This document shows, in pieces, positions 42,546 through 52,412 of a stretch of DNA of 64,000 nt. The stretch is from Aradus depressus (Eukaryota; Arthropoda; Insecta; Hemiptera; Aradidae): assembly GCA_963662175.1 (NCBI GenBank), contig OY759223.1, positions 5,055,549 through 5,119,548 on the forward strand, in the 5' to 3' direction. The stretch's first letter is position 1, and every line of letters begins with the position of its first letter. The notes under the pieces are model-generated. The model ran no database searches. It worked only from the letters and a program-made list of their open reading frames with translations, and had not been told where the DNA came from. A program made the translations under genes and the position numbers.

Positions 42546-42910
42546 TTTTAGTTTTCTCTACAAAATATAGTTCAAAAGATTTTTGATTAGTTCAAAATAT
42601 AAGCGGTATCTTGTAAAATGGCACTTAAGCCCTCAAGAAAAGTGGTGTCAATTTTCGTTAAATTTTTGCCAAAATGTTATCAGCACTATGTTAGTACATG
42701 TGACATCTTCATTTCAAATTTTATGTACATAGCTACAGCCGTTTTTGTGTGTGAGAGCTCACACCTTTTCATCACACATACACATGCACAGACTGACATC
42801 ATCCCGAAAATGGTCAAAACATATTCCAGGGGACCATTAAACGTAAAAATCCTTTTAAAACTCGATCTCGAATTTTCTCACGATTTTAATACTTTCTTAT
42901 ATAGGTATAA

Positions 42911-43329
42911 TTGAAATTTCTTACGTATATGATAGTAAAAATGACCAATACGATAAGGACATTTGCTTGGATGATCCGAAATTTGCTGACGACGATAACC
43001 TTTACGGTGTACTGAGTGTGTGCTTCACTAGGCAAATTTATGTATTATGCGGACAAAGGGGTTCATGATAATACCCGGAATAAAAAAATACAGAATAAAC
43101 CGTTCAGTAGGGTCTTAGCAGAGAGGCAAGATGCCGCCATCTTCCTTACTTGTCATAAATCATTTCTCAATTTATTCCTCAGCCCCAAGCCTCTTCCTTC
43201 TTTAACGATCCAACAAAATATTGAGGCCTTCTTAAAAAAGTGGACTCTATTTTAATAGTTTATAAGTTAATAAGTTGCCGTTCTATCATAGTTCACATTA
43301 TTTGTACTAAATTATGTACTCAGCTCCCT
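42911..43329. other. gene-free stretch
   Basis: No recognised feature. The 79-codon frame at 43016 shows no motif I know. Confidence 0.4.
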
Positions 43330-43760
43330 CTGAACCAAAATCATCACAAAATTTAGTATGTTTGTACATTTAGAAGTCTCTAAGTAAATAGATTTCAGAG
43401 GGAGAGAGAAAACTTAGGTGATTCACCGGCTATTTACTTTTCCAGTTATAGGAAGTTTCCAGTGCAACTTCAAGTTTTCCGACCTCCTGATTCAAAAGAA
43501 AAGAAAAACATTCTGTGTGTCTGTGAACACGATAACACAGAATAGAATGAATATATCGACACGAAATTTTATATGTGTATCCAGAACTTTCTTAGGAAGA
43601 CACCTGATTTTCAGTTAAATCGGTCAAAAAAGAACGGGGGAGGCATAACACAAAAATCCAAATAACTGCCGTTGTATTGAATGTATTTACACGAAATTTC
43701 TTAGGTATATTCTAAGCCCTATAAGAACGACACTCTTATCAATTTTCAGCAGAATCAGCC
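43330..43760 (+). mobile_element. two H pieces head-to-tail, plus strand
   Basis: A tail (AAATTTAGTATG..., TTCAGAGGGAGAGAGAAAAC, TTAGGTGATTCACCGG) is followed at once by a head (ACTTTTCCAGTTATAGGAAG, CAAGTTTTCCGACCTCCTGA) and two subrepeats (near 43520 and 43660). Confidence 0.75.
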
Positions 43761-43794
43761 CAAGAGGAGGCTCAATTGCCATTGTATTGTTAGT

Positions 43795-44080
43795 TACTGA
43801 GATATTCCACGGGCTTTAACATCGAGGACATATTGCCTACTACCAGAACGCTTTTTCGTCACTCTGGTGGACTTGATCCCGACTCTACTCGTACCTACTA
43901 TGGGAGTCCTAAATTTAGTCTACTCATCTTTTGTTACCTAGGTCTTTAAAATGATTACCTGACATTGCACAGGTTTGGGACCATCGCTTAATGTACAAAT
44001 CCGAAGGATCGCGTGCTCAAGGTTGTGTCACTTCCCAGATATAATTCCTAAGGGCCTAGGCCGGATTTCAAGCTGACTCA
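43795..44080 (-). mobile_element. SINE S copy, decayed
   Basis: GTTAGTTACTGAGATATTCC, GAACGCTTTTTCGTCACTCT, GACATTGCACAGGTTTGGGA, CCGAAGGATCGCGTGCTCAA and AGGGCCTAGGCCGGATTTCA. The head is lost. Confidence 0.78.
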
Positions 44081-44744
44081 GAATAATAAATTGGAGAGAG
44101 GGAATGGACATGAAATACAGTTTTTATACGAAATATTCTCCGTAACGGATAATGACCTCGACGGATAATCGAAGCTATACTGTATTTTCCTTGACTCTTA
44201 TTTGCTATAATCCAATTGACCAGGTATATACCTTCAAGGAGCCTGTTCGAAACGATTTCCCCAGAGAACGTCCAGTATTAATGTTCCGCCAATCCCTTGA
44301 GTTCGAGTTCTGACACTCAATTCACCCCTTTCAGAAACCCCAACTTCCAATCTCAAAAGAAATATATATATCCAAGACAATCCGGTTGTGTTGCTTTCTG
44401 TTTGAGGAATCAAACCTATTATATTAAATTCATGATTAGTTTGTTCGGCGGATTACTTGCCTTGGTCTCTGTTACGCTCTTTGGTGCACAGATTCGATGT
44501 AGAGGTCCTTTCTGATGGAGATTCCTTCTTGGATCCCGAAGATGGAGGTCCTCCCTCCGTGCCGAAGATGGAGGTCCCCCTGCGTACCGAAAATGGAACC
44601 CCAAAACAAAAACCTTTTTTCGCATTTACATAAACTTTGTTAAAATATTTCATGATGTAGCTAACGGTACATCCGGGGGATTTCCAAGTTGAAATAGCAC
44701 CCTTTCACCCGAGATGTATTTGAAGGGTCGCTCTCTGCAAACTA
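44081..44744. other. gene-free stretch
   Basis: It contains a GC-richer segment (44460-44610) with two 30-bp-scale repeats of GATGGAGGTCC. No gene recognised. Confidence 0.4.
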
Positions 44745-44845
44745 ACTTAGTTCATAACTAGACCTGATGATGGTGTAAGACCGAAACCGGTAGTTTTGTA
44801 AATATCTTTAGTGGAATAGACAATATTTCAAAAAATAAGTTTGTT
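44745..44845 (+). mobile_element. retroelement 3' end with CTGATGATG motif
   Basis: ACTAGACCTGATGATGGTGT, AAGACCGAAACCGGTAGTTT, then ATTTCAAAAAATAAGTTTG. Confidence 0.55.
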
Positions 44846-45189
44846 TTATTTATGTAATATAGAGTAGTTCTGGTACGATATCATAATATTACGAAGTACG
44901 AAGCAAACTATAACCTCGCATTTATTCTGTACTGATGACCAAACTAGTAGAGTTGTGGGTAGGGAGGTTGTGATATGATTAAAGCATCGATACTAGTAGC
45001 GCAGGTGGCAAGGGAAGAGAAGTATCGATTCCGGTCCGAATTATAATGAACTTGACCTACTTTGTCTGATACTTATTTTAATGTTAATTAGATACTTGAG
45101 AAGTAAAATTACTGTGATCATAAAAAATTAACATGTAAAATAAATAAATATATTAATAATAATTGAATTAATAAAATTATTAATAAATA
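44846..45189. other. gene-free stretch
   Basis: No recognised feature. Confidence 0.35.
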
Positions 45190-45404
45190 AAAAAATTACA
45201 ACATGTCCTGTAGAAATTATAACTGGTCTTCTACTAAATTTTGATTTCTACAATAGTTTTCGAAAAGGGCCCTAATAAAAATGATCGAAAGTTCAAGACG
45301 TGCAATGTTTAAGAAAGTGCACATATTTGAAAAAATTTCAATTAATAATTATTTAATTTGGATTTCTTTTAAATATAATAACGAGATGCCATATTGTTTT
45401 CCTT
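45190..45404 (+). repeat. repeat D copy
   Basis: ACATGTCCTGTAGAAATTAT, ATTTTGATTTCTACAATAG, CGAAAAGGGCCCTAATAAAA, TTCAAGACGTGCAATG and ACGAGATGCCATATTGTTTT. It ends at the junction with the RTE scrap. Confidence 0.75.
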
Positions 45405-45487
45405 CATCATCATCGGCGCAAAAAACTCATCTCTGAGTCAAGGCCTCCTGGATCAGCCTACGCCAGTCGTCTCGGTCCTGTGCAGCT
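45405..45487 (-). mobile_element. RTE-like LINE 3' end scrap
   Basis: CATCATCATCGGCGCAAAAA, ACTCATCTCTGAGTCAAGGC and CTCCTGGATCAGCCTACGCC are the same as 62696-62770. It holds the last coding part and short 3' UTR of that LINE, with a (GAT)n tail on the minus strand. A severely 5'-truncated second copy. Confidence 0.85.
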
Positions 45488-45965
45488 TATTCATTACATT
45501 TGCAGTTATTGAAGTTTTTGAGTTGGCTCTCTTCACTTCTGCCGGTTTTTGAGTTGTCTCTCTTCACTTCTGCCGGTTTTTGAGTTGTCTCCCTTCACTT
45601 CTGCCGGTTTTTGAGTTGTCTCCCTTCACTTCTGCAGGTTTTTGAGTTGTCTGTCTCCCTTCACTTTTGCCGCTTCCCCTAAAAATTGATGAAGTGTTGA
45701 CCTTGTGGGGTTTTGAATTCACATACATATGAAATTTTGTGTCGAAACATTTATTCTATAGACAGTTATTAGAGTTTTTGTGTTCAGCCTCCCTCCTAAT
45801 CCCCCCTTCCCTTTGGTCGATTTGGCTAAAAATCAATCTCTCGTCGTCAAGAGGGTTTTGGATGCTCATATTAGATTTCGTGATGATACATTGACTTTAT
45901 CGGGATTTATTTTATTCGCAGACACACGTGATAGACAGACTTTTTTTTCATATTTGGAATCTTAG
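45488..45965 (-). mobile_element. H element, minus strand, with 31-bp minisatellite
   Basis: TATTCATTACATTTGCAGTT starts a subrepeat in which GGTTTTTGAGTTGTCTCCCT-TCACTTCTGCC (31 bp) is repeated about five times (45515-45670). Further subrepeats lie near 45740 and 45890. Confidence 0.8.
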
Positions 45966-46413
45966 AGAATATTAGAGAAACTACTACATAGGAATTGTCT
46001 TTTCTGCTACGCCATTTTTATCTGATGAATTTAGGAAGTTCACGTTTGTAATAACAGCCAAAATGTCTCTTTATGTTTAACTCGGTCTATCTTAATACAA
46101 TATGCTGAGCGACAGTGAATAATCTATCCCTATTCCCTTGATCCAGGCCCAGGGGGGAGTCTTATCCAGGGCTTAGGTCTAACTCAACCCTAAACAATCC
46201 TTAGTTCAGCCTCGGGGCTAACCTCTGGTCAGTGAATAGCACTGTGTGCAACGTTCGTGAATCCCGTCTTCAATAGAACCCACACGTAACGTGGAAATTC
46301 GAGCTTAACCGATTTGAAGCTTTAGACTTACCAAAGAACATCCATTGGTACTGTTACAGGCAGGGTTGCTCTGCAGGGGTGGCTTTGGGGGTGTTGTCTT
46401 ACCACTATTTTTT
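45966..46413. other. gene-free stretch
   Basis: No recognised feature. Confidence 0.4.
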
Positions 46414-47336
46414 TTGCTTCCCCAGATATACAAAGTATAGGGGAATTTAAGCAATCGGTCAAAAATTCGATGCGGAGTATTAAACGAAATTTCATGTTTT
46501 TCGACCTTTAGATTTCAAATAAGAAAAAATAAAATGTATATTTGTGTGTCTATCAACACTATAAATCCCGTTAGAATGAATCTATCTACATGAAATTTTA
46601 CATGTGAATACAGAACCCTCTAACGAAGAAACATATTGTTTTTCAGCCGAATCGCCCAAAAGGGTAGGGGCATTAGAGCAGCGACTCAACTCAAAAACCC
46701 CAAGAACTGCCGATGTAATGAATGTATCGACGTGAAATTTCATATTTACAGTCAAAACCCAAGGAGGACATAACCTGTCAAATTTCAGCGATATCGGAAA
46801 GAAAGTGGGGTTCAGGGGAGGAGGCTCAACTCAAAAAACTTAATAATTGCCGGGGGTGTTTCGGGGGTCTCTAGTTGAAGGGCTTTTATATTGATTCTAT
46901 TTTATCTTTATTATTCTGTTTTATGTTTATGTTTAATATATATTTTTTTTTTTATTACTTTTTCTTTTACCTATTATTTTGTACATAACTATATGCTTTC
47001 GATGTATTTATTTTTATTTTTTATTCATTTATTTCAATTTTTTTATTTTTATTTTTTATTTTTCTTATGTATCATTCATCAAATTTACTTATGGTTATAC
47101 CGATTGTAAATATTCCAAATAAAGAGTCAGGTATTAAAAAATAAATAAATAAAAAAAATTGCCGATGTAATGAATTTATCGACAAAAAATTTAGTATGAG
47201 GATATAGGAGCACCTATGTAAGTCAAGAGTTGAATATTAGCGCAAATGGTCGACTGACTTTAAAGGAGGAGCGAAATGTTAATAGATTAATTCGTTGTGG
47301 GGAAGTACATAGTCGGTGATTCATCGACTTCTTTAT
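46414..47336 (+). mobile_element. H element, complete, carrying a nested LINE fragment
   Basis: 5' end T run, GCTTCCCCAGATATACAAAG, TATAGGGGAATTTAAGCAAT. Subrepeats near 46563, 46701 and 46843/47157. Tail AGCGCAAATGGTCGACTGAC, TTCGTTGTGGGGAAGTACAT, AGTCGGTGATTCATCGAC and T. With the nested LINE removed it is about 610 bp, and it has both termini. Confidence 0.88.
46845..47164 (+). mobile_element. 5'-truncated non-LTR element in H element, 8-bp TSD
   Basis: AATTGCCG flanks it at 46845-46852 and 47157-47164. The insert (46853-47156) is AT-rich, ends ATTCCAAATAAAGAGTCAGG, TATT and an A/AAAT tail, and has no coding region left. Confidence 0.85.
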
Positions 47337-47344
47337 TGTACAAT

Positions 47345-47700
47345 TTGAATTGAATCTACAGATCATTCAACATCTCTTTTGGGCTAAAACCCAATATTGG
47401 ACTTATATAGTGGTTTCTGAATCCTCAACTAAATTTTGTATCGATACATTCATTACATCGGCAGTTACACTGGTCGGCAAAAAAAAAAAAAAATCGAGCC
47501 CTGATACCATTCCTGCTGATTCTTATGTAAAATGACCTCCTGGAATCCGAATATGACCCCCGTTTTCCTCCATCACCCACCGTTTTCTGGGGAAGCGGAA
47601 TAATTATTAGGGAATTTCAGTCGACCCACTTCTCTGTTCCCTCCATCTTCATCGGCTGAAAATAAATGTGGTCCTTATGAGGTTTTGAGTCTTTTTTTTA
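47345..47700 (-). mobile_element. H element fragments, minus strand
   Basis: TTGTATCGATACATTCATTA, CATCGGCAGTTACAC at 47438-47472; ATCGGCTGAAAATAAATGTG at 47650. The middle is disturbed, and an A run at 47481-47494 stands where the GAGTTTTTG block should be. Confidence 0.65.
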
Positions 47701-47833
47701 TTTATATATATATAATATACATAAATACATTTTGTTATAATATAAATATCACAAATTTTTATTTTACATTCATTGTCATCAAATTACTAATAGTTTTATT
47801 TTTACCGATTCTAAATATGCTCAATACGAAAAA

Positions 47834-47945
47834 AATTAGAGTGCATTGCTCGTCTTTGAAATTAGAGTGCATTGCTCGTCCTTAAAATTAGAGTGCATTG
47901 CTCGTCTTTAAAATTAGAGTGCATTGCTCGTCTTTAAAATTAAAG
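47834..47945. repeat. 26-bp minisatellite, about four units
   Basis: ATTAGAGTGCATTGCTCGTC-TTTAAA repeated four times with almost no change. Confidence 0.95.
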
Positions 47946-48414
47946 CAAAAAAAAAAAAGAAAAAAAAAAGTCGTTTGTTCTTTAAACAAAAGATCGTAAA
48001 GAAGGGATTACTAACAAGATCATTTTTGACGGGTGATTGGCTTTTTATCAAGGCTTCAACAGGGGAAATCAAGCGAAAAATTGTTTCCCGATATCCATTT
48101 GAGGGTCAGAGGCCGGAAAATTTGTTCAGTGCCCCCCCCCCCCCCCCCCCCACGGCGGCCCGCCTGACTTTTCAATTAAAATCTCTGTTCATCTGTCCTT
48201 CCCCTCTCTAGAGACCTTTCAGACCTACAACAGATTTGATTTGTATTTTATATTTTTTTTTTTCTGTTTTATTGTTTGTATCTCAATTTTTTTTGGTAAA
48301 TAATGTCCCTTGACATTTTTAGTACAAATCCCAATACATATTATCCTGATGACCAAAAATAGATAATCAAAAATAAAATGTTGATGTGAAACACCATTCA
48401 TAGTCCTAACTAGT
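47946..48414. other. gene-free stretch
   Basis: A runs and a C run at about 48131-48150. The open frame at 47924-48211 crosses these and is not credible. Confidence 0.5.
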
Positions 48415-48640
48415 AGACAGATATAGAGGAAGTTATGTAATCGGTCAGAAATTCGATGTTGAGTTTTCAACGAAATTTCATATTTATTGTCTATTTCTAT
48501 TTGTCAGTGAATATTTGTGATAACTCCCGATAGAATTAATTTATCGACACGAAATTTTATTTGTATATCCAGAACTCCAAAAGAACACGACACATAGATT
48601 TTCAGCTGTGAAGTGATTAGCGGGGAGGCTTATTTAAAAA
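48415..48640 (+). mobile_element. H element head and first subrepeat
   Basis: CAGATATAGAGGAAGTTATG, TAATCGGTCAGAAATTCGAT, GTTTTCAACGAAATTTCAT, GATAACTCCCGATAGAATTA, TTTTCAGC. Confidence 0.82.
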
Positions 48641-48758
48641 ATATTTAATCACTTTTGACTTATCGATATGCATCTCGATTCGAAGGAAAATTTTTTTTTA
48701 TTTATAAAAATAATAAGAATTTTTTAAACTCTCCAAAAAAATATTATCATTAAACAAT

Positions 48759-48880
48759 TGTGGCGCCCCCACATTTCTTATTTATTTGTTTTATTTATTC
48801 GTTAAAATATTTTTAATTAACGAGATTTTAATTAATTCAAAATAATAAAACAAATAAATGACATGTGGGGGGCGCCACCC
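48759..48880. repeat. short palindromic element (MITE-like)
   Basis: The left arm TGTGGCGCCCCCACATTTCT-TATTTATTTGTTTTATTTATT and the right arm AATAATAAAACAAATAAATG-ACATGTGGGGGGCGCCACC are mutual inverses over about 40 bp, with a 40-bp AT-rich centre. The ends GGTGGCGCC / GGCGCCACC would be terminal inverted repeats. Confidence 0.75.
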
Positions 48881-49539
48881 AATCAATTTTTAAACTATGT
48901 TTATAACCAGAAATTTGCTATTATTAAAATTTTATGGGAATGATTTTGAAGTTTTTCGTTTCTTGTTATTTTGTAAATAATCTCTTTTATACATTCATAA
49001 CTACCTCTCACCTTCAAAAATCTTTCATTATCTTCGAATGGACTTACATAATTATAATTTTGCATAAAAATGTTTTTTTGAATTTTCAGAGTAGATTCTC
49101 TGGAAATAGAAATTGTTTAAAAATGGATTGGTCAATGGTAACATTTTTTTATGGAGATTTTAAACAATTCTAATTAAATGGAAAACTAAATTTCCTCCGA
49201 ATCTATATGTATATAGATAAGTAAACAATTGTTTAAATATTTTTTATATGAATAAATAAAATGACAAAAAATAATACAAATAGGTGTGTAGGTCCGATGA
49301 AGAGTGTCAGAAAACATTCCGATTTCTATTAATGGGCAGAATTTAATAAAATTGATACCTGTTTGGGTCATCGTAAGCTTCCTGGGCATTTGCATAATTC
49401 AATTAACTTTCAAATTTTCTATTATAATTTGTAATCAGTCAGATCGCCAGAGCTTATTCCTAATACACAGTTTGTCTATGGCTTGGCTTAGAGAGATCTA
49501 AAGTTTAACGTGTGGATATTGAATGGTAGGTATACAAGT
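48881..49539. other. gene-free AT-rich stretch
   Basis: No recognised feature. The small frames lack motifs. Confidence 0.45.
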
Positions 49540-49559
49540 ACAGTAGAATCCGTTTACGA

Positions 49560-49890
49560 TGTTAGTAACCCGCTGAGCTATCGTTACATCAAGCTTATCC
49601 CAGTCCTTCCAATCCAAAGTCCTAAGAACAATTGTCGATGCACCCTTCACAAATAACATTAAAATTAATTTTGTCAACCAACTCATCAAGTCCCATTTCC
49701 TAAACTTCCATCCTACCATGAAAATCCTTTTGCCCAATCTCCCTCATCGTCTCATCCCGACATCCCTCCCCGAAGTTTGAGGTGGTTCTGGCCGAGAGAC
49801 CTGTTAACTATTATTTACGTAGCTACTACTACTTAGGGAGTACTGGCACTGGCCAGTTTCTCCCCTGATGCATTCACATTAAGCTCTTCC
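49560..49890 (+). pseudogene. Jockey-type LINE C-terminal fragment
   Basis: The + frame at about 49600-49760 gives FQSKVLRTIVDAPFTNNIKI and then INFVNQLIKSHFLNF, related to 'QNK.LR.I..AP......I..DF...I......F' of Jockey proteins. After a frameshift, RWFWPRDLL occurs at about 49782. The 3' UTR-like TAGGGAGTACTGGCACTGG, CCAGTTTCTCCCCTGATGC follows. Confidence 0.68.
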
Positions 49891-50107
49891 CATCCGTCTC
49901 GGTCTGCCGCCACTGCTGATCAGAGGCTGGCAGAGCGAGATAGTTCGCATGATCACCCGGGCTACTGTGCCCTCCTCTACCTCCATAAAGTTGGAGGAAT
50001 GAGGATGGCGATAGCGCGGTTATAATATAACTTTTTGTATGTGTATTTATTATTATATACATTTTTTGTAAACTTAATTTTTTATTTTATTTTTATTACT
50101 ATACCCT

Positions 50108-50458
50108 AGAAAGAAAGTACTATGCAACGGGGGCGTTCCTTGATGTAAGTCAGGCTTTTGACCGAGTTTGGCACGCGGGACTCCTTTATAAATTGAGAGC
50201 GTTGCTTCCTCACACATATTACTTAATCATTCATTCATATCTAACAAACAGATACTTCGCCGTCCGTCAGGGCTCTGCCGTCTCCTCAATAAGACCCATA
50301 TTGGCGGGTGTACCGCAGGGTTCTGTCTTAGATCCTTTATTTATACAATATACACATCTGACATGCCCACCTCCATCCACACAATGACAGCTACATACAC
50401 CGATGACACCGCCGTCTTAGCTGCTGCTGAAGTTCATATACACGCAATGGAGGAAAAA
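50108..50458 (+). pseudogene. Jockey-type reverse transcriptase palm fragment
   Basis: The + strand reads YYATGAFLDVSQAFDRVWHA (RT motif with the first catalytic Asp in FLDV). It continues with GLLYKL, LIIHSYLTNRYFAV and RPILAGVPQGSVLDPLF (the conserved GVPQGSVL block). After a one-base frameshift near 50340 it gives YTSDMPTSIHTMTATYTDDT-AVLAAAE, where TDD is the catalytic motif. Both ends are cut; the 3' side meets an H element. It covers an earlier part of the RT than the copy at 10532, so the two overlap little. Confidence 0.85.
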
Positions 50459-50461
50459 AAC

Positions 50462-50522
50462 ACATAATCGAATTTGTGACCAATTACATAACTACCCCTA
50501 TACTTCGTATATCTGGGGAAGT
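50462..50522 (-). mobile_element. H element 5' terminus, minus strand
   Basis: TAATCGAATTTGTGACCAAT, TACATAACTACCCCTATACT, TCGTATATCTGGGGAAGTAC. The terminal palindrome is well kept: (T)ACCCCTATAC-TTC-GTATAtctGGGG(A). Confidence 0.85.
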
Positions 50523-51984
50523 ACTAAAACATGGAAAAATACATTTTTGATCTTAACTTTTTTTATTGATGTCGGTTATACAGAGTACCAGGATTATTGA
50601 TATGTGGCCATATTGGATTGTTGTGAGGTGATTTATTACACGGTGTCTTGAGAAGTACTGGAGATACCTGGAGAGGCTTCAGAAGAAACGGAAAGAGGAG
50701 GGAAGCGATAAACCCTGACAGGAGTCATAAATATTAGGAGGGACCCATTATTTCTGTCTCAAGAATGGAGAGAAAAAGGAGATCGAGGATTTAGGAACAA
50801 ACGTTGATCCAAGATTCAGGACTGTATTCTCCGGTAGGGAGTTGGCAAATTTGGCTTCATCAAGGATCAAAGCAAGTATTACAGTTGATGATAGACTGTC
50901 TAACAATTTGTTCTTTCTTGTCCTGGATAAATGTGGACGCATGCTGAAGTTAGAACAAAAAAAGTTGGGGTTTTCAATTTTCATGGTTTAAGGATGACTA
51001 AACAGACCTTTAAATCGTCCTGGAATCCCTTCAGGTATTAAGTTCTAACACTCTTCCACTCAGCATTATTGTTTCTGGCAACACTGGTACACCAGATACT
51101 GTTACCTACCTCTAGTATAGGGTTCAATCATGATATTTCAATCAAAAAATGGTAATATTAGTATCGTTTAAAACTTTCGATGCTACTCAAGTATCGAGTA
51201 AATAGTATCGATGCCTCGTTTCGTTTGAATCGAGCTAAATAGTTAAATAATAGGTAAATCGAGTTAAAAAATTAATTTAAAAAAATTTATAATAATATAC
51301 CTATATAATAATAATAAAAATAAAATTTGAAAGGTATAAATGAAATATTTTAGTGGGCTTAAGAAACAAATAAATCAAATCGAATAAGATTAAGAAATTA
51401 TATTATTAAAAACATGTATGTACTACTCGTCAAAACAATTTGACAGACAGCGAAGTCTGGATTCAAATATAGGAAATAGAATGAACCAAGGTGATGATGG
51501 GTGGACAACCTGGCTATATTCTCTCACCATGTCGGGTATAGGTTTTTCATTGTTCAGAAATTAATGAATTAATTTTCGGATCGCATTATATAAACCTAAT
51601 GGCAAGTGGATTCGTGTGATTAGGAGTTTTAACTGGTTTCTCGTCCCACTTGACGACTGGTGTGGCGGCTGACAGAACAAAATTAATTCAACGTTCTAAT
51701 CCGTTGTGTAGATGTCGACACTCCAAGACATAGTCTGAAGACCAATTATCCTGGGAGATCGAAAACCATTAACTGAGAACAATGGGGAACATATTCGCGA
51801 ACTGGGGTGCTGGGGGAGATGGAATGCGTGAAACCTCCCCCTGTTCGGTGCAGACTCAAGGACGGGGTTAAATGTGAGATCTTGTCTTTCACTGGAGGAT
51901 AATAGGCTTGTGGCTCCCACTCAACTCAGGTTAAAACCACTTTCATAACTACCGCGGTTGGAGTGATTTCAGGTTAAGTACGTA
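50523..51984. other. gene-free stretch
   Basis: About 1.4 kb without recognised coding or shared repeat. Mixed composition; several TATCGAT-containing motifs around 51150-51220. Confidence 0.45.
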
Positions 51985-52235
51985 GCTTTTTAAGAAATTT
52001 GTCGGTGAATCATCAACAATTTCTCCTTCTCTCTCTAAATGAAAGGATCGATTCTGATGCGCCTCAATGGTGCCTCAATACTCGTATGTGTCGATTCATT
52101 AATTACATCGCCAGTTATTAAGGGTTTTGTGTTAATCCCCTCTCCCTAATCTCACTTTATTTCAGCCCGTTAGATGTCGTCCTTATTGGCTTCTGGGTAC
52201 ACATATAAAGTTTCATGTTGATATATTCATTCTAC
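51985..52235 (-). mobile_element. H element, minus strand, truncated
   Basis: TTTGTCGGTGAATCATCAAC, TGTCGATTCATTAATTACAT, CGCCAGTTATTAAGGGTTTT, ATGTTGATATATTCATTCTA; it ends where a SINE S begins. Confidence 0.8.
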
Positions 52236-52412
52236 CTAGTGGTATGCGTGCTTGCTTACTGAGCCCAAGATAGCTGGTTTGATACACGGCCGACGCCCTT
52301 AGTTTATTTTATCTGGAAGGTAAAATAAACTTGCACGCCGTCGGATAGGACGTTAAGCGATAGTCCCGGGGCTGTACGATGTCAGATACTCGATAAAGAC
52401 CCCAATCTTGTG
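52236..52412 (+). mobile_element. SINE S copy, 5' half
   Basis: ACCTAGTGGTATGCGTGCTT, GCTGGTTTGATACACGGCCG (decayed B box), hairpin, GTTAAGCGATAGTCCC, AAAGACCCCAATC. Confidence 0.85.

Larger units (their letters stand above)
41395..42910. mobile_element. H3 element split by two LINE insertions
   Basis: The left piece 41395-41475 (GATGCGCTATAACTTTGTTT, CATCTTATCTGAGGCTATTT) and the right piece 42555-42910 (CATAAGCGG-type block at 42598, CATCATCCCGAAAATGGTCA, CTCGATCTCGAATTTTCTCA, TACTTTCTTATATAGG) together match 6655-7095 in order. The middle is filled by a Jockey-type and an R1-type fragment. Confidence 0.75.

Noticed and set aside
50497..50520. TATACGAAGTATA-like words that resemble a loxP arm
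   Set aside because: They are the inner part of the H-element terminal palindrome, recur in decayed forms, and lack the loxP spacer and second arm.
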